Assembly: GCA_901472455.1 (NCBI GenBank)
Contig: LR590464.1
Coordinates: 1,736,001-1,800,000, forward strand
Direction of reading: 5' to 3'
Length of the DNA stretch: 64,000 bases
Origin: Leclercia adecarboxylata
GTDB taxonomy: Bacteria > Pseudomonadota > Gammaproteobacteria > Enterobacterales > Enterobacteriaceae
Shown here: positions 28,426 to 39,720 of the stretch, in pieces
Layout: the number at the start of each line of letters is the position of its first letter
How positions within the stretch are numbered: position 1 is the first letter of the stretch
The notes under the pieces: model-generated
Told to the model about the DNA's origin: nothing
Database searches by the model: none
The model's input: only the letters and a program-made list of their open reading frames with translations
Made by a program: the position numbers and the translations under genes

Positions 28426-30073
28426 ATGTCCAGTTTGATCAACAGCGCCATGAGTGGCCTCAGCGCGGCACAGGCTGCGTTGAATACCGCCAGTAATAAC
28501 ATTTCAAGCTACAACGTGGCGGGATACACCCGTCAGACCACGGTGCTGAGCGCCTCAAACAGCACCCTGACAGGCGGCGGTTGGGTTGGCAACGGCGTGT
28601 ATGTCTCCGGGGTACAGCGCGAATATGATTCATTCATTACCAACCAGCTGCGCGCCGCGCAGAACCAGAGCAGCGCCCTGACCACCCGCTACCAGCAGAT
28701 GTCCAAAATTGACGACGTTCTGTCCGGCAGCACAAACAGCCTGGCGTCGACGCTGCAGGACTTCTTCAGCAGCCTGCAGACCCTGGTCAGCAACGCCGAA
28801 GATCCGGCGGCGCGTCAGACCGTGCTGGGTAAGGCCGCAGGCCTGGTGAACCAGTTCAAGGTGAACGATCAGTATCTGCGCGATCAGGATAAGCAGATCA
28901 ACATTGCTATCGGCACCAGCGTGGATCAGATCAATAACTACGCGAAGCAGATTGCGAACCTCAACGACCAGATCTCCCGTTTGACCGGCGTGGGTGCAGG
29001 GGCTTCCCCGAACAACCTGCTCGATCAGCGTGACCAGCTGGTGAGCGAGCTGAACCAGATCGTGGGCGTTGACGTCTCGGTCCAGGATGGCGGCACCTAT
29101 AACGTCTCCTTCGGAAACGGCTACAACCTGGTCCAGGGCAGCACCTCTAACCAGCTGGCGGCCGTGAAGTCCAGCGCCGATCCGTCCCGTACCACGGTGG
29201 CGTTTGTGGATGGCACCTCTGGCCCGGTCGAGATCCCGGAAAAGCTGCTGACCAGCGGCTCACTGGGCGGGATATTAACCTTCCGTACCGAAGAACTGGA
29301 CACTGCACGCAACACCCTAAACCAACTGGCGCTCTCCTTTGCAAACTCGATGAACAGTCAGCATGCAAAGGGCTTTGATCCTGAAGGCGATGCGGGAGGC
29401 AAATTATTCGATATCGGTGTCCCGGAGGTGCGGTCCAACAGCAAAAATACCGGTTCGGCCTCCGTCACCGCGGCGATTAACGTTGCAGATAGCACCAAAA
29501 GTACAGGCCACCGACTATAAGATGGAGTTTGATGGCTCCAACTGGAACATTACCCGCCTGTCAGATAAAACCACGGTTGCTGCCACCGATGACGGCAAAG
29601 GTAACTTGTCCTTCGATGGCCTGACGGTCAACGTATCGGGCGTGGCGAATAAAAAAGACAGCTTTATCGTTAAGCCTGTCGTCAACGCCATTGTGAATAT
29701 GGACGTGGCGATCAGTGATGAGTCAAAGCTGGCTTTAGCCTCAGAAGAAAAAGGCGGCGAAAGTGATAACCGTAACGGCCAGGCTATGCTGGATCTGCAA
29801 AGCAGCAAAGTGGTCGGCGGCAACAAAACGTTTAACGATGCCTATGCCTCTCTGGTCAGCACTGTCGGCAGCAAAACCGCGACGCTGAAAACCAGCAGCA
29901 CCACTCAGGCAAACGTGACGACACAGCTGAGCAATCAGCAGCAGTCCATCTCCGGGGTTAACCTCGATGAAGAGTATGGCAACTTGCAGCGTTTCCAGCA
30001 GTACTACCTGGCCAATGCCCAGGTACTGCAAACTGCCAGCACGCTCTTCGACGCAATAATTAATATTCGCTAA
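28426..30073 (+). CDS. flgK: Flagellar hook-filament junction protein FlgK (one apparent frameshift)
   Basis: Hook-associated protein 1, exported with FlgN help. Start MSSLINSAMSGLSAAQAALN; N-terminal SNNISSYNVAGYTRQT and C-terminal GVNLDEEYGNLQRFQQYYLA signatures. One extra A near 29498 (ACCAAAAGTAC) shifts the frame at DSTK|VQATDYK. Corrected 548 aa (E. coli 547). Class 3 promoter immediately upstream. Confidence 0.95.
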
Positions 30074-30087
30074 AGCTGAGGTCAACG

Positions 30088-31043
30088 ATGCGCATTAGCA
30101 CCCAGATGATGTATGAGCAGAACATGCGTGGGGTCACCGAATCCCAGAGCAAATGGTTTGAGTTACGGTGAGCAGATGTCTACCGGCCAACGTGTTAACC
30201 GTCCTTCTGACGATCCGATCGCCGCGTCGCAGGCGGTGGTTGTTTCACAGTCGCAAGCGCAAAACAGCCAGTATACGCTGGCCCGTTCTTTTGCTACGCA
30301 GAAGGTTTCGCTGGAAGAAAACGTGCTTGGCCAGGTGACCACCGCGCTGCAATCGGCGCAGGAAAAGATTGTCTATGCCGGCAATGGTACCCTGAGTGAC
30401 AACGATCGCAACTCGCTTGCTACCGATCTCCAGGGGATTCGCGATCAGCTGCTGAACCTGGCGAACAGTACCGATGGCAACGGCCGTTATATTTTTGCTG
30501 GCTATAAGACCGATGCTGCGGCGTTCGATCAGACCACCGGAGATTATGTCGGTGGTTTCTACGCCAATCAGCCAGCAGGTCGATTCTGCGCGTACCATGC
30601 AGATTAGCCACACCGGCAGCGATGTGTTTGGATCCTTTACCAGTAATGCCGCACCTGAGCCAGACGGCAGCACGCCAGAAAAAAATATGTTTAAAATTCT
30701 GGATAACGTTATTGCGGCGCTGAAAAAACCGGTTGAAGGCGATCAGGATAAGTCGGACCAGATGACTGCGGATATAGATAAGGCAAACCGCGGATTACGT
30801 AATTCTCTTGATAATGTGTTAACCGTGCGCGCTGATCTTGGGACTAAATTGACCGAACTTAGTTCGCTCGATTCACTGGGTAGTGACCGTGCTTTAGGCC
30901 TGACCCAGCAGATGAGCGATCTCATTGACGTTGACTGGAACGCAGCGATCTCGTCTTACACCATGCAGCAGGCTGCGCTTCAGGCCTCCTATAAAGCGTT
31001 CAGCGATATGCAGGGTATGTCTCTGTTCCAGCTCAATAAATAA
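30088..31043 (+). CDS. flgL: Flagellar hook-filament junction protein FlgL (two apparent frameshifts)
   Basis: Hook-associated protein 3, homologous to flagellin at both ends. MRISTQMMYEQNMRGVTESQ at the N terminus, SYTMQQAALQASYKAFSDMQ near the C terminus. Extra T near 30160 (TGGTTTGAG) and extra T near 30557 (GGTGGTTTCTACG). Corrected 317 aa, the E. coli length. The 3' UTR ends in a strong terminator. Confidence 0.94.
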
Positions 31044-31088
31044 CTGTCTTGACCTTTGGACATGACTTGAAACTGGTTATGTTCTGTG

Positions 31089-31121
31089 CCCAATCCGTTT
31101 GCGCGGATTGGGCTTTTTTTT
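31089..31121 (+). terminator. Terminator after flgL
   Basis: Nine-bp stem CCCAATCCG / CGGATTGGG with loop TTTGCG, then C and eight T. It ends the flgKL transcript and runs into the 3' end of the convergent MFS gene. In E. coli the flgL 3' UTR yields the small RNA FlgO; whether that holds here is untested. Confidence 0.9.
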
Positions 31122-32335
31122 CAGGAATTCTGCATCACTGAGGCGCTGGTGCGGGCGCTCTCTGCCAGACGAATGGCCAGGGCGATGGCTGCGGTCACCG
31201 TTGCCAGGGCAACCACACCCGGCCAGCCTGCCATCGTATACAGCTGACTACCCAGCGCTGAACCCAGCGCCATCCCGATAAACACGCCGGTAAAGAGCAG
31301 GGCGTTCAGACGACCACGTGCCTTCGGCTCGAGGCCATAAACCAGATTCTGGTGGGCAACCAGGCTTGACTGCAAGCCGAGATCAAATCCGACGGCAGAG
31401 ACCGCGATCAGGATCAGCTGGCCGTGTACGCCAAGAGCGGGCATCAGGAACATCAGGGCGAAGGAGACGGTCACCAGCGCGGCACCCAGTTGGGTGACTT
31501 TACCGGCGCCCAGTTTATCAGCCAGGCCACCTGCGAGCGGCGCTGCCAGGGCACCTGCGGCACCGGCAATACCGTATCCCCCCGCAACCGCACTGCCCAA
31601 CTGATAGTGCTCCATCAGCATCACTGCCAGCGTAGACCAGAAGGCGCTGAAGGCAATAGAGAGGAAGCCCTGCGCCAGAGCGGCCCGACGCAGCGCCGGA
31701 TAACGACGCCACAGGTGCACCACTGAGCGCATCAAATCTGGATAACGCAGGTTTGAATGCACCGCGAAACGGGGCAGAATCAGCCACATCACGGCGGCAA
31801 GAATGGCAATGCTGCCCGCCGCCAGTTGATACATCACGCGCCAGCCAAAGGCTTCACCCACGACGCCGCTCACCGTACGGGAGAGCAGGATCCCCAGCAA
31901 CAGGCCAGTCATGACCGTTCCGACGGTTTTCCCCTGTTTGCCTTCCGGGGCCAGAATCGCCGCCGCCGGAACGATATCCTGCGCCATGGTGGCCGCCATC
32001 CCAATCAGCAGGCTGACCAACAGCAGCGAGTGAATCTGCCCTGTCAGGCTACAGGCCAGCAGCAATCCCGCCAGCGCAATGCTTTTTACCACTATCAGGG
32101 TGCGACGGTCATAGCGATCGCCCAGTGGCAGAAGGAAAAGGATACCCAGCGCATAGCCTGCCTGGGTCAGGGTTGGCACCATCCCCATCCCTTCAATGCT
32201 GAGATGCAGATCGGTGCCCATCAGCGGCAGCAGCGGTTGGGCATAATAGATGGACGCGACGCTGAATCCTGCGCCGATGGCAAGGATAAAAATGACCCAA
32301 CGGCTGACGGCTGGGGTTAAGGTGCTGGTGTTCAT
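31121..32335 (-). CDS. MFS transporter, probable drug/metabolite exporter
   Basis: 404-aa inner-membrane protein with about 12 hydrophobic segments. MFS A-type loop LPLGDRYDRRTLIVVK between segments 2 and 3, mirrored by AGGLADKLGAGKV in the second half; the N-terminal ASIYYAQPLLPLMG is typical of a DHA1-like exporter branch. Substrate unknown. Divergent from a LysR regulator with a 109-bp shared promoter region, the usual layout of a regulator and its target exporter. Absent from this place in E. coli K-12, where rne follows flgL. Intact. Confidence 0.88.
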   Translation of the reverse strand: MNTSTLTPAVSRWVIFILAIGAGFSVASIYYAQPLLPLMGTDLHLSIEGMGMVPTLTQAGYALGILFLLPLGDRYDRRTLIVVKSIALAGLLLACSLTGQIHSLLLVSLLIGMAATMAQDIVPAAAILAPEGKQGKTVGTVMTGLLLGILLSRTVSGVVGEAFGWRVMYQLAAGSIAILAAVMWLILPRFAVHSNLRYPDLMRSVVHLWRRYPALRRAALAQGFLSIAFSAFWSTLAVMLMEHYQLGSAVAGGYGIAGAAGALAAPLAGGLADKLGAGKVTQLGAALVTVSFALMFLMPALGVHGQLILIAVSAVGFDLGLQSSLVAHQNLVYGLEPKARGRLNALLFTGVFIGMALGSALGSQLYTMAGWPGVVALATVTAAIALAIRLAESARTSASVMQNS

Positions 32336-32414
32336 ATGCAGTTCCTCATTTCGGGTGTGTCGCTATTCTTTACCAGCCCGGCTTGCGGTGGTAGCAGGCG
32401 CAGTGTTAAAACAC

Positions 32415-32433
32415 TTATACGTGTAACGTATAA
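32415..32433. promoter_or_regulatory. Palindrome in MFS/LysR divergent promoter region
   Basis: TTATACG-TGTAA-CGTATAA, a perfect 7-bp inverted repeat with a 5-base spacer, containing the T-N11-A arrangement favoured by LysR-type regulators. It lies 11 bases before the LysR ATG and 80 bases from the MFS start, so it could serve autoregulation and control of the exporter. Confidence 0.65.
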
Positions 32434-32444
32434 CCGGATAAATC

Positions 32445-33372
32445 ATGAAACGCTCAGAGCGTATAGACAGGGTCGAACTGATGCGAACCTTCGTGCGCAT
32501 CATCGAAACAGGCTCCCTTTCCGCTGCCGCCGTACAGATGGCCACCACCCAGGCCACCGTGAGCCGTCGCCTGCAATCGCTGGAGACGCTGCTTGGAGTG
32601 CGCCTGATCCTGCGCACCACGCATGCCATGAAGCTGACCGATGATGGGGAACGCTGCTACCAGCACGCCCGGCGGGTAATCGACAGCTGGCATGCGCTTG
32701 AGGACGACGTCGGGCAGACGGAAGATGAACCCGTGGGCGTGCTTCGTGTCCGTGCCCCTCATGCCTTCGGGCAGGAGCAATTGCTGGAACCGTTAACGGC
32801 GTTTCTGCTGCGCTATCCGCGGCTGAATGTGGAGTGGATGCTCAACGACCGCTCGGCCGATTTCCTGAGTGACAATATTGACTGCGCCATCCGTGTGGGA
32901 GCGGAGATCGACCCCGCCACGGTATCGGTGTTGCTTGCCGAGGTTCCGCGCAGTGTCGTTGCTTCGCCCGGGTTGCTCGCTGGTCACGCGCCTGTTGAGA
33001 AGCCGGAAGATCTCTCTGCGCTGCCCTGGGTGGCACTCAATACGTTTTATCGTGAGCACGTGGAGCTGTTCCGCGCGGGTACCCCGCAATCGCTGCGGGT
33101 GGCTATTTCTCCACGGTTAAGTACGGACAGCCTGTACGTGGCGCGTAAAAGTGCATTAACCGGGTTGGGGGGTGGTGGTGGTATCAAGCTGGACGGTAGA
33201 AGCCGATATTCGTGAGGGCAGGCTGGTGCACCTGGTACCCGACTGGCAGCCTGCCGCGTTGCCGGTTCATCTGGTCTATCCGTGGTCACGCTATTATCCG
33301 GCACGCCTTCGTCGCTTTCTGGAGATGATGCCTGAAATCGCCGGTATGCGCAGGCCAGAACAGAAGCAATAA
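32445..33372 (+). CDS. LysR-family transcriptional regulator (one apparent frameshift)
   Basis: N-terminal winged helix-turn-helix (VELMRTFVRIIETGSLSAAA, then QATVSRRLQSLETLLGVRL) and a C-terminal effector-binding domain. An extra G near 33166 (TTGGGGGGTGG where one fewer G is expected) shifts the frame; corrected reading is GLGVVVVSSWTVEADIREG and 308 aa in total. Probably regulates the divergent MFS gene. I cannot assign an effector or a named orthologue; it resembles the DmlR/YafC-like LysR group in general form. Confidence 0.87.
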
Positions 33373-33376
33373 AAAA

Positions 33377-33398
33377 GCCGACCCGAAGGTCGGCTTTT
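33377..33398. terminator. Bidirectional terminator between LysR gene and rne
   Basis: GCCGACC / GGTCGGC stem with loop CGAA, flanked by A6 on the left and TTTT on the right, between convergent genes. Confidence 0.88.
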
Positions 33399-33412
33399 GC
33401 GCTTAAGCGGGC

Positions 33413-36400
33413 TTATTCAGCCGGCTGTGGACGCGTGGCAGGCGCGGTCGCCTGGTGCGTTGCGCTGTGACCACCTGCTGAACCTTTACCCTCGAAATCA
33501 AACGCCGGGCGTACCCAGTCGCTGTGACGCGGGGCTTCCGGCACATATTCCGGGGCTGGCGCGCGGGTCATTGGCGCAGTGGCGTGGTGAACACCCGCGT
33601 TAACCTGAGCAACGGGCGCTGGTGCTGGTTTCACTTCCGGCGCTTTCACTTCAGCGACTTCAGGTTTCTCTTCAGCAACAGGTTCAACAGCAATCTCAAC
33701 TTCAGGTTGAACTTGCGTTTCCACTTCCACTTCCACTTCTACAACTGGCTGTGGCTCCACGGCTTCCGCGGTAATTTCAACCGGCTCGGCAGCCTTAACG
33801 TCTTCCACTACCTGCTCTGCGACAACCACATCTTCAGGAGTGATGATCTGCGGCTGTTCAGTAACAGGCGCGGCAATCACTTCCGGGTGTGACGTTTCCA
33901 CTTCAGCAGTCTGTGGCTGTGGCTCAGGGATGACAACTGCCGCAGCCTCGGTGATAACCTCATCAACCACTGGCGCGACTGGGGCAACCGCTTCGGCCGT
34001 CACGTTCTGCTCGTCAAACTGCTGCTCCTGAGGACGGGCAACCGGATAACGGATCCAGGCTTTGCCGGAGGCCATTTCTGGTGACGCACAGGCGATTGCC
34101 AGCGGCATTGGCGACTGCAGCGGATAACGCTCGTCACGATAACGGCGACGACGCTGACCGCTCACGCGCAGATGACGCGGGGAGCGACGTGAGCGACGCG
34201 GCATACCCGCATTGTCACGGCCTTCGGTGGTCTCTTCCTGTTCAGGGGCATTTTCGATGACCGCAGGCAGGTCGACTTTCGCCAGTTCGGTGCTCTGAGC
34301 GGGTTCAACCTGTGGCGCTACCGCTTCGACAGCTGCTTCGTCGGTCTGAGACTCGAAACGGACTTTCTGGCTCAGCTGACGCTGCTTACGGCGTGGCATG
34401 ACCTGAACACGCTCTTCCTGATCCGCATCCTGCACGGTCTCTTCTTCGCGATTCAGCGCTTTAACTTCCTGCTGCGCCTGGCGCTTGTCATCATTACGAC
34501 GGCGGTTGCGCTCGCGGCGTGGCTGCTGCTCATCACGCGATCTGCTCTTTTCAGACTCCTCGCCGGCCGGCTGGCGAATTTCACGATCTTCCGCGTTCTG
34601 CTGCGGCTTCTCACGGCGGTTGCGACGGTTATCGTCACGTCCTTCGCGGCGTTCACGACCCTCACGGCCTTCGCGACCTTCACGGTTATCGCGATTGTCA
34701 CGGCTTTCATTGCCTTCACGACCTTCGTTGTTGTCTGAACGGTTATCGCGACGCTCGTTGCGGTCACGGCGGTTGTTCTGACGTTTACGACGATCCGGTG
34801 AACGCTCCTGTTTCTCTTCTTTCTTCTCAACCGACGCCGGGGCAGGTTGTGGCTCTTCGCCAGCAAACATTTTCTTCAGGGCACTGAAGAAACGGCTCAG
34901 CAGGCCAGGCTGCGCTGCCGGTTGGCTGACGTCTGCCGCAGGTTTAGCTGCTGCTGGTTTGGCAACGGTGCTCTCCTGCGCAGGCGCAGGTGGGGCTTCT
35001 GGCATCACAAAGGCCGCCAGAGCAGGCTGTTCTGGAAGTTTACGCTCGGCGTACTCTTCTTCGGACGGCAGAGCCATCGCCTCTTCATGCAGCTTAGGCA
35101 GCATGTAGCTCAGGGTTGAAGTCTCTTCGCCTTTGCGCACGCGCAGCACGGAGTAGTGCGGGGTTTGCATCTGGTCGTTAGGCACGATCACGCAGCGTAC
35201 GCCGCTCAGACGGGCTTCGATAGCACTTACCGCAGCACGTTTTTCGTTCAGCAGGTAGGAGGCGACCGGCACAGGCACAATGGCGTGGACTTCTTTGGTG
35301 TTCTCTTTCAGCGCTTCTTCTTCAATCAGACGCAGGATAGAGAGTGACAAGGATTCGTTGTCACGCACGGTGCCAGTGCCGCTACAGCGTGGGCAGACGT
35401 GGTGGCTGGATTCACCCAGCGACGGACTCAGGCGCTGACGGGACATCTCCAGCAGACCGAAACGGGAGATATGGCTGATCTGAATACGCGCACGGTCCTG
35501 ACGCACCGCTTCACGCAGACGGTTTTCCACCGCGCGCTGGTGACGTACTGGCGTCATGTCGATGAAGTCGATAACGATCAGACCGCCCAGGTCGCGCAGA
35601 CGCAGCTGACGCGCAATCTCATCTGCCGCTTCGAGGTTGGTGTTGAACGCCGTCTCTTCGATATCGCCGCCGCGGGTTGCACGTGCGGAGTTGATGTCGA
35701 TGGCGGTCAGCGCCTCGGTGCTGTCGATAACGATAGAACCGCCGGATGGCAGACGGACTTCACGCTGGAAGGCGGATTCAATCTGCGATTCGATCTGGTA
35801 GTGGCTGAACAGCGGGATTTCACCGGTGTACAGTTTGATTTTGCTGGTGAAATCAGGACGACCCAGCGCGGCAATGTGCTGGCGAGCCAGCTCAAGCACT
35901 TTCGGGTTATCAATCAGAATTTCACCGATGTCCTGACGCAGATAGTCACGGAAGGCACGTACGATAACGTTGCTTTCCTGGTGGATCAGGGAACGGGGCA
36001 GGGCGGCTTTCAGCGGCTTTCTGAATCGCTTCCCAATGCTTCAGGCGGAAGCCGAGGTCCCACTGCAGCGCTTCGGCAGATTTGCCTACGCCTGCGGTAC
36101 GAACAATCAGGCCCATGCCGTCTGGCAGTTCAAGACTGGCCAGCGCTTCTTTCAGTTCGGTACGGTCGTCGCCTTCAATGCGGCGAGAGATGCCACCCGC
36201 GCGCGGGTTGTTTGGCATCAGTACCAGATAGCTGCCTGCCAGACTGATAAAGGTGGTCAGCGCGGCGCCTTTGTTGCCACGCTCTTCTTTATCGATCTGA
36301 ACGATAACTTCCTGGCCTTCACGCAGGACATCTTTGATGTTCGGACGGCCATGGGCGTTATAGTTAGAAGGGAAGTATTCGCGAGCAATCTCTTTCAGGG

Positions 36401-36605
36401 GGAGGAAACCATGACGCTCGGCACCGTAGTCTACAAATGCGGCTTCAAGGCTGGGTTCGATGCGGGTGATTTTGCCTTTGTAAATGTTCGCTTTTTTCTG
36501 TTCGTGTCCAGGACTTTCGATATCCAGATCGTACAGACGCTGCCCATCCACAAGGGCGACACGCAACTCTTCTTGCTGAGTTGCGTTGATTAACATTCTT
36601 TTCAT
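33413..36605 (-). CDS. rne: Ribonuclease E (one apparent frameshift)
   Basis: Essential endoribonuclease for mRNA decay and rRNA/tRNA processing and degradosome scaffold at the inner membrane. [20 protein letters not shown] start, S1 domain (residues about 35-125), DNase I-like catalytic domain with [15 protein letters not shown] and IVIDFIDM, and the Zn-link CPRCSGTGT. The C-terminal half is disordered, with Arg-rich RNA-binding repeats and PNPase-binding tail. One extra C near 35995 (CCGTTCCCTGATCC) breaks the frame at APF|LIHQESN. Corrected 1063 aa (E. coli 1061). An rne null would be lethal, so this is an error. Confidence 0.95.
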
Positions 36606-36990
36606 CGTAACTTACTCATTATTCTTACATTGACGACTAAGCTGCGGGCAAGGTGACGCTTTCCGGGGTATGAACCGATGGCCTCGTGTCTATTCACGTC
36701 GCCAACCTCACGGTTGTCGCTCGCTTAAGAGGCGCAAAGTGTCGGTTGCCTGTATTTCATACGGAAATACAGCGCGATTATCAGGGGAATAGCCTGGGTA
36801 AAACTCTCCAGAGAAGATTCCATTTACCGGTAAGTACTGCAACCCGCAGCCCGCTAACTGTCTGAAAGATCAATACGTCTTACGCCATTGCTGCGTGGAT
36901 GATCGGTCAGACAAAATTGGTCATTCCGTCGACATCCTTACTTAACCAGGATTTAACACGGAAAACAGCAGCATTATTCCATTGCTAACC
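36606..36990 (-). promoter_or_regulatory. rne 5' leader and promoter region
   Basis: The 572-bp gap between rne and divergent rluC has no gene. In E. coli rne has a 361-nt autoregulatory leader whose hairpins recruit RNase E to its own mRNA. Here a TATAAC-like -10 on the minus strand (36993-36998) would place the start near 36985-36988, giving a leader of similar length, about 380 nt. The rest (36999-37177) would hold the rluC promoter. Confidence 0.6.
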
Positions 36991-37177
36991 GGGTTATAGC
37001 AAGATGACTTTTGCCAATTATCACCCGGTTACTCACAGTTTTTTTCACTTCCTACGCAGGATTGGTTTAATAACCACCAAATCGATTGCGTGAACGAAAC
37101 ACTGACCGGGTAGAGCTAAATATAAGCATAGAAAAATGAGTGGCGCTAATGGCTGACGATAATTAGAATCGGCCCCC

Positions 37178-38125
37178 ATGAAAACAGAGACTCCAGCCGT
37201 AAAAATGGTTGCCATTACCGAAGATGAAGCGGGGCAACGCATTGACAACTTTTTGCGCACCCAACTGAAGGGTGTGCCAAAGAGCATGATTTATCGCATC
37301 CTGCGTAAGGGTGAGGTGCGCGTGAATAAAAAGCGCATCAAACCGGAATATAAACTTGAAGCGGGTGATGAAGTTCGCATCCCGCCTGTGCGCGTAGCCG
37401 AGCGGGAAGAGGAGGCGATGTCGCCGCATCTGAACAAAGTCGCCGCGCTGACGAATGTGATTCTGTATGAAGACGATCATATTCTGGTGCTCAATAAGCC
37501 CTCTGGCACGGCCGTCCACGGCGGCAGTGGGTTGAGCTTTGGCGTGATTGAAGGTCTCCGTGCGCTGCGCCCGGAAGCCCGCTTCCTTGAACTGGTTCAT
37601 CGTCTTGATCGCGACACCTCCGGCGTACTGCTGGTCGCGAAAAAACGGTCGGCGCTGCGTTCGCTGCACGAGCAGCTGCGTGAGAAAGGAATGCAGAAGG
37701 ATTACCTCGCGCTGGTGCGCGGACAGTGGCAGTCCCATGTCAAAGTGGTGCAGGCGCCGCTGCTGAAAAACATTCTGCAAAGCGGTGAGCGTATCGTTCG
37801 TGTGAGTCAGGAAGGCAAACCGTCGGAAACCCGGTTCAAGGTGGAAGAGCGGTATGAATTTGCCACCCTCGTGCGCTGCAGCCCAGTGACCGGACGTACC
37901 CACCAGATCCGCGTTCATACGCAGCATGCGGGCCATCCTATCGCCTTTGACGATCGCTATGGCGACCGTGAATTTGATAAACAGCTGGCCGGGACGGGTT
38001 TATCGCGTCTGTTCCTGCATGCCGCCGCGTTAAAGTTTACTCATCCGGGTACTGGCGAGGTGATGCGTGTCGAAGCGCCGCTGGATGATCAGCTGAAGCG
38101 CTGTCTGAGCATTCTGCGCGGTTAA
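37178..38125 (+). CDS. rluC: 23S rRNA pseudouridine(955/2504/2580) synthase RluC
   Basis: Isomerises three uridines in the 23S peptidyl transferase region. 315 aa (E. coli 319). N-terminal S4-like RNA-binding domain (RIDNFLRTQLKGVPKSMIYR), then the RluA-family catalytic motif HRLDRDTSG with D144, and RTHQIRVHTQHAGHPIAFDD. Divergent from rne. Slight shortening is at AGTGLSR near the C terminus. Intact. Confidence 0.96.
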   Translation: MKTETPAVKMVAITEDEAGQRIDNFLRTQLKGVPKSMIYRILRKGEVRVNKKRIKPEYKLEAGDEVRIPPVRVAEREEEAMSPHLNKVAALTNVILYEDDHILVLNKPSGTAVHGGSGLSFGVIEGLRALRPEARFLELVHRLDRDTSGVLLVAKKRSALRSLHEQLREKGMQKDYLALVRGQWQSHVKVVQAPLLKNILQSGERIVRVSQEGKPSETRFKVEERYEFATLVRCSPVTGRTHQIRVHTQHAGHPIAFDDRYGDREFDKQLAGTGLSRLFLHAAALKFTHPGTGEVMRVEAPLDDQLKRCLSILRG

Positions 38126-38127
38126 TT

Positions 38128-38155
38128 GCCGGGGCGCTGCGCTTAGCTGGCCTAC
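38128..38155. repeat. REP-like palindromic sequence
   Basis: GCCGGGGCGCTGCGCTTAGC followed by TGGCCTAC, close to the enteric REP form (GCCGG..GCGCTGCGCTTA..CCGGCCTAC). It lies in the convergent rluC/yceF gap. A degenerate second arm (GTAGG...GCGCC) follows to about 38190. Confidence 0.6.
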
Positions 38156-38202
38156 ACAGCGTAGGTCCGTGCAAGCGTAGCGCCGTAGGGCGAAGTCGAT
38201 GG

Positions 38203-38787
38203 CTACGCCATCAACGGGTTGTAATTTTCCCGACGCAGCATCTGGCACAGCGCAATCAGCGGTAATCCCACCAGCGCGTTCGGGTCTCGCCCGTCCAGTC
38301 TCTCAAACAAAGCAATACCCAGTCCCTCACTTTTAAAACTGCCCGCGCAATTTAATGGCCGCTCTTTTCGGACGTAGTCGTCAATTTCTTGTTCGCTGAG
38401 ATGGCGGAAGTGAACGTCAAACGGCTCGCATTCCGTCTGTAAATGGCCCGTAGACGAATTATAAAGTGCCAGGCCGGTGTAGAAGGTGACAATACTGCCG
38501 CGCGCTTTCAGTAGCTGCTGGCGGGCATTCTCTTCGGTGTGTGGTTTGCCGGTAATTATTCCATCCAGGACGCAAACCTGATCGGAACCTATAATTAAAT
38601 GATCGGGGAATCGCGCTGCCAGACTTTTCGCTTTTTCCTGAGCCAGACGGACCACCAGATGGCGTGGCGATTCACCGGGTTGTGGGCTTTCATCCACGTT
38701 CGGCGCGGCGCATTCGAAGGTAACTCCGAGCTTTTCCAGCAACACGCGGCGGTAAGGTGATGTGGAGGCAAGAATGAGATTTGGCAT
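38203..38787 (-). CDS. yceF: 7-methyl-GTP pyrophosphatase YceF (Maf family)
   Basis: Maf-type nucleotide pyrophosphatase that hydrolyses m7GTP and related modified nucleotides to monophosphates, preventing misincorporation. 194 aa, the same as E. coli. Signature [30 protein letters not shown] with the catalytic Asp, and [13 protein letters not shown]. Divergent from yceD across 141 bp. Intact. Confidence 0.95.
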   Translation of the reverse strand: MPNLILASTSPYRRVLLEKLGVTFECAAPNVDESPQPGESPRHLVVRLAQEKAKSLAARFPDHLIIGSDQVCVLDGIITGKPHTEENARQQLLKARGSIVTFYTGLALYNSSTGHLQTECEPFDVHFRHLSEQEIDDYVRKERPLNCAGSFKSEGLGIALFERLDGRDPNALVGLPLIALCQMLRRENYNPLMA

Positions 38788-38916
38788 ATTTTTTTCACCA
38801 GATATAGCGTATCGATGCCAGCCATTTTAAACTACAGGCCGCAATGTGTGCGAATAAATGGCAAAAGGCAGCCTGAGGTTGCCTTTTTCTTTGACTCTAT
38901 GACGTTACAAAGTTAA

Positions 38917-39450
<534 letters not shown>

Positions 39451-39454
39451 TTAA

Positions 39455-39641
<187 letters not shown>

Positions 39642-39720
39642 TCACGCGTTTGCGTGATTAGGCTTAGTGAGGGTTTCCCCGTGAAAACGGGGATATACCG
39701 AACCAGGCTGCGACGATACC

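Noticed and set aside
33720-33960. Repetitive-looking DNA as a CRISPR or tandem-repeat array
   Set aside because: It encodes the Val/Glu/Pro-rich RNase E tail; no regular direct repeats with unique spacers.
34485-34781. Ser/Arg-rich ORF on the plus strand (98 aa) opposite rne
   Set aside because: It is the antisense reading of the Arg-rich RNase E tail. Repeats and GC-rich codon bias keep the opposite frame open; no ribosome-binding site or family match.
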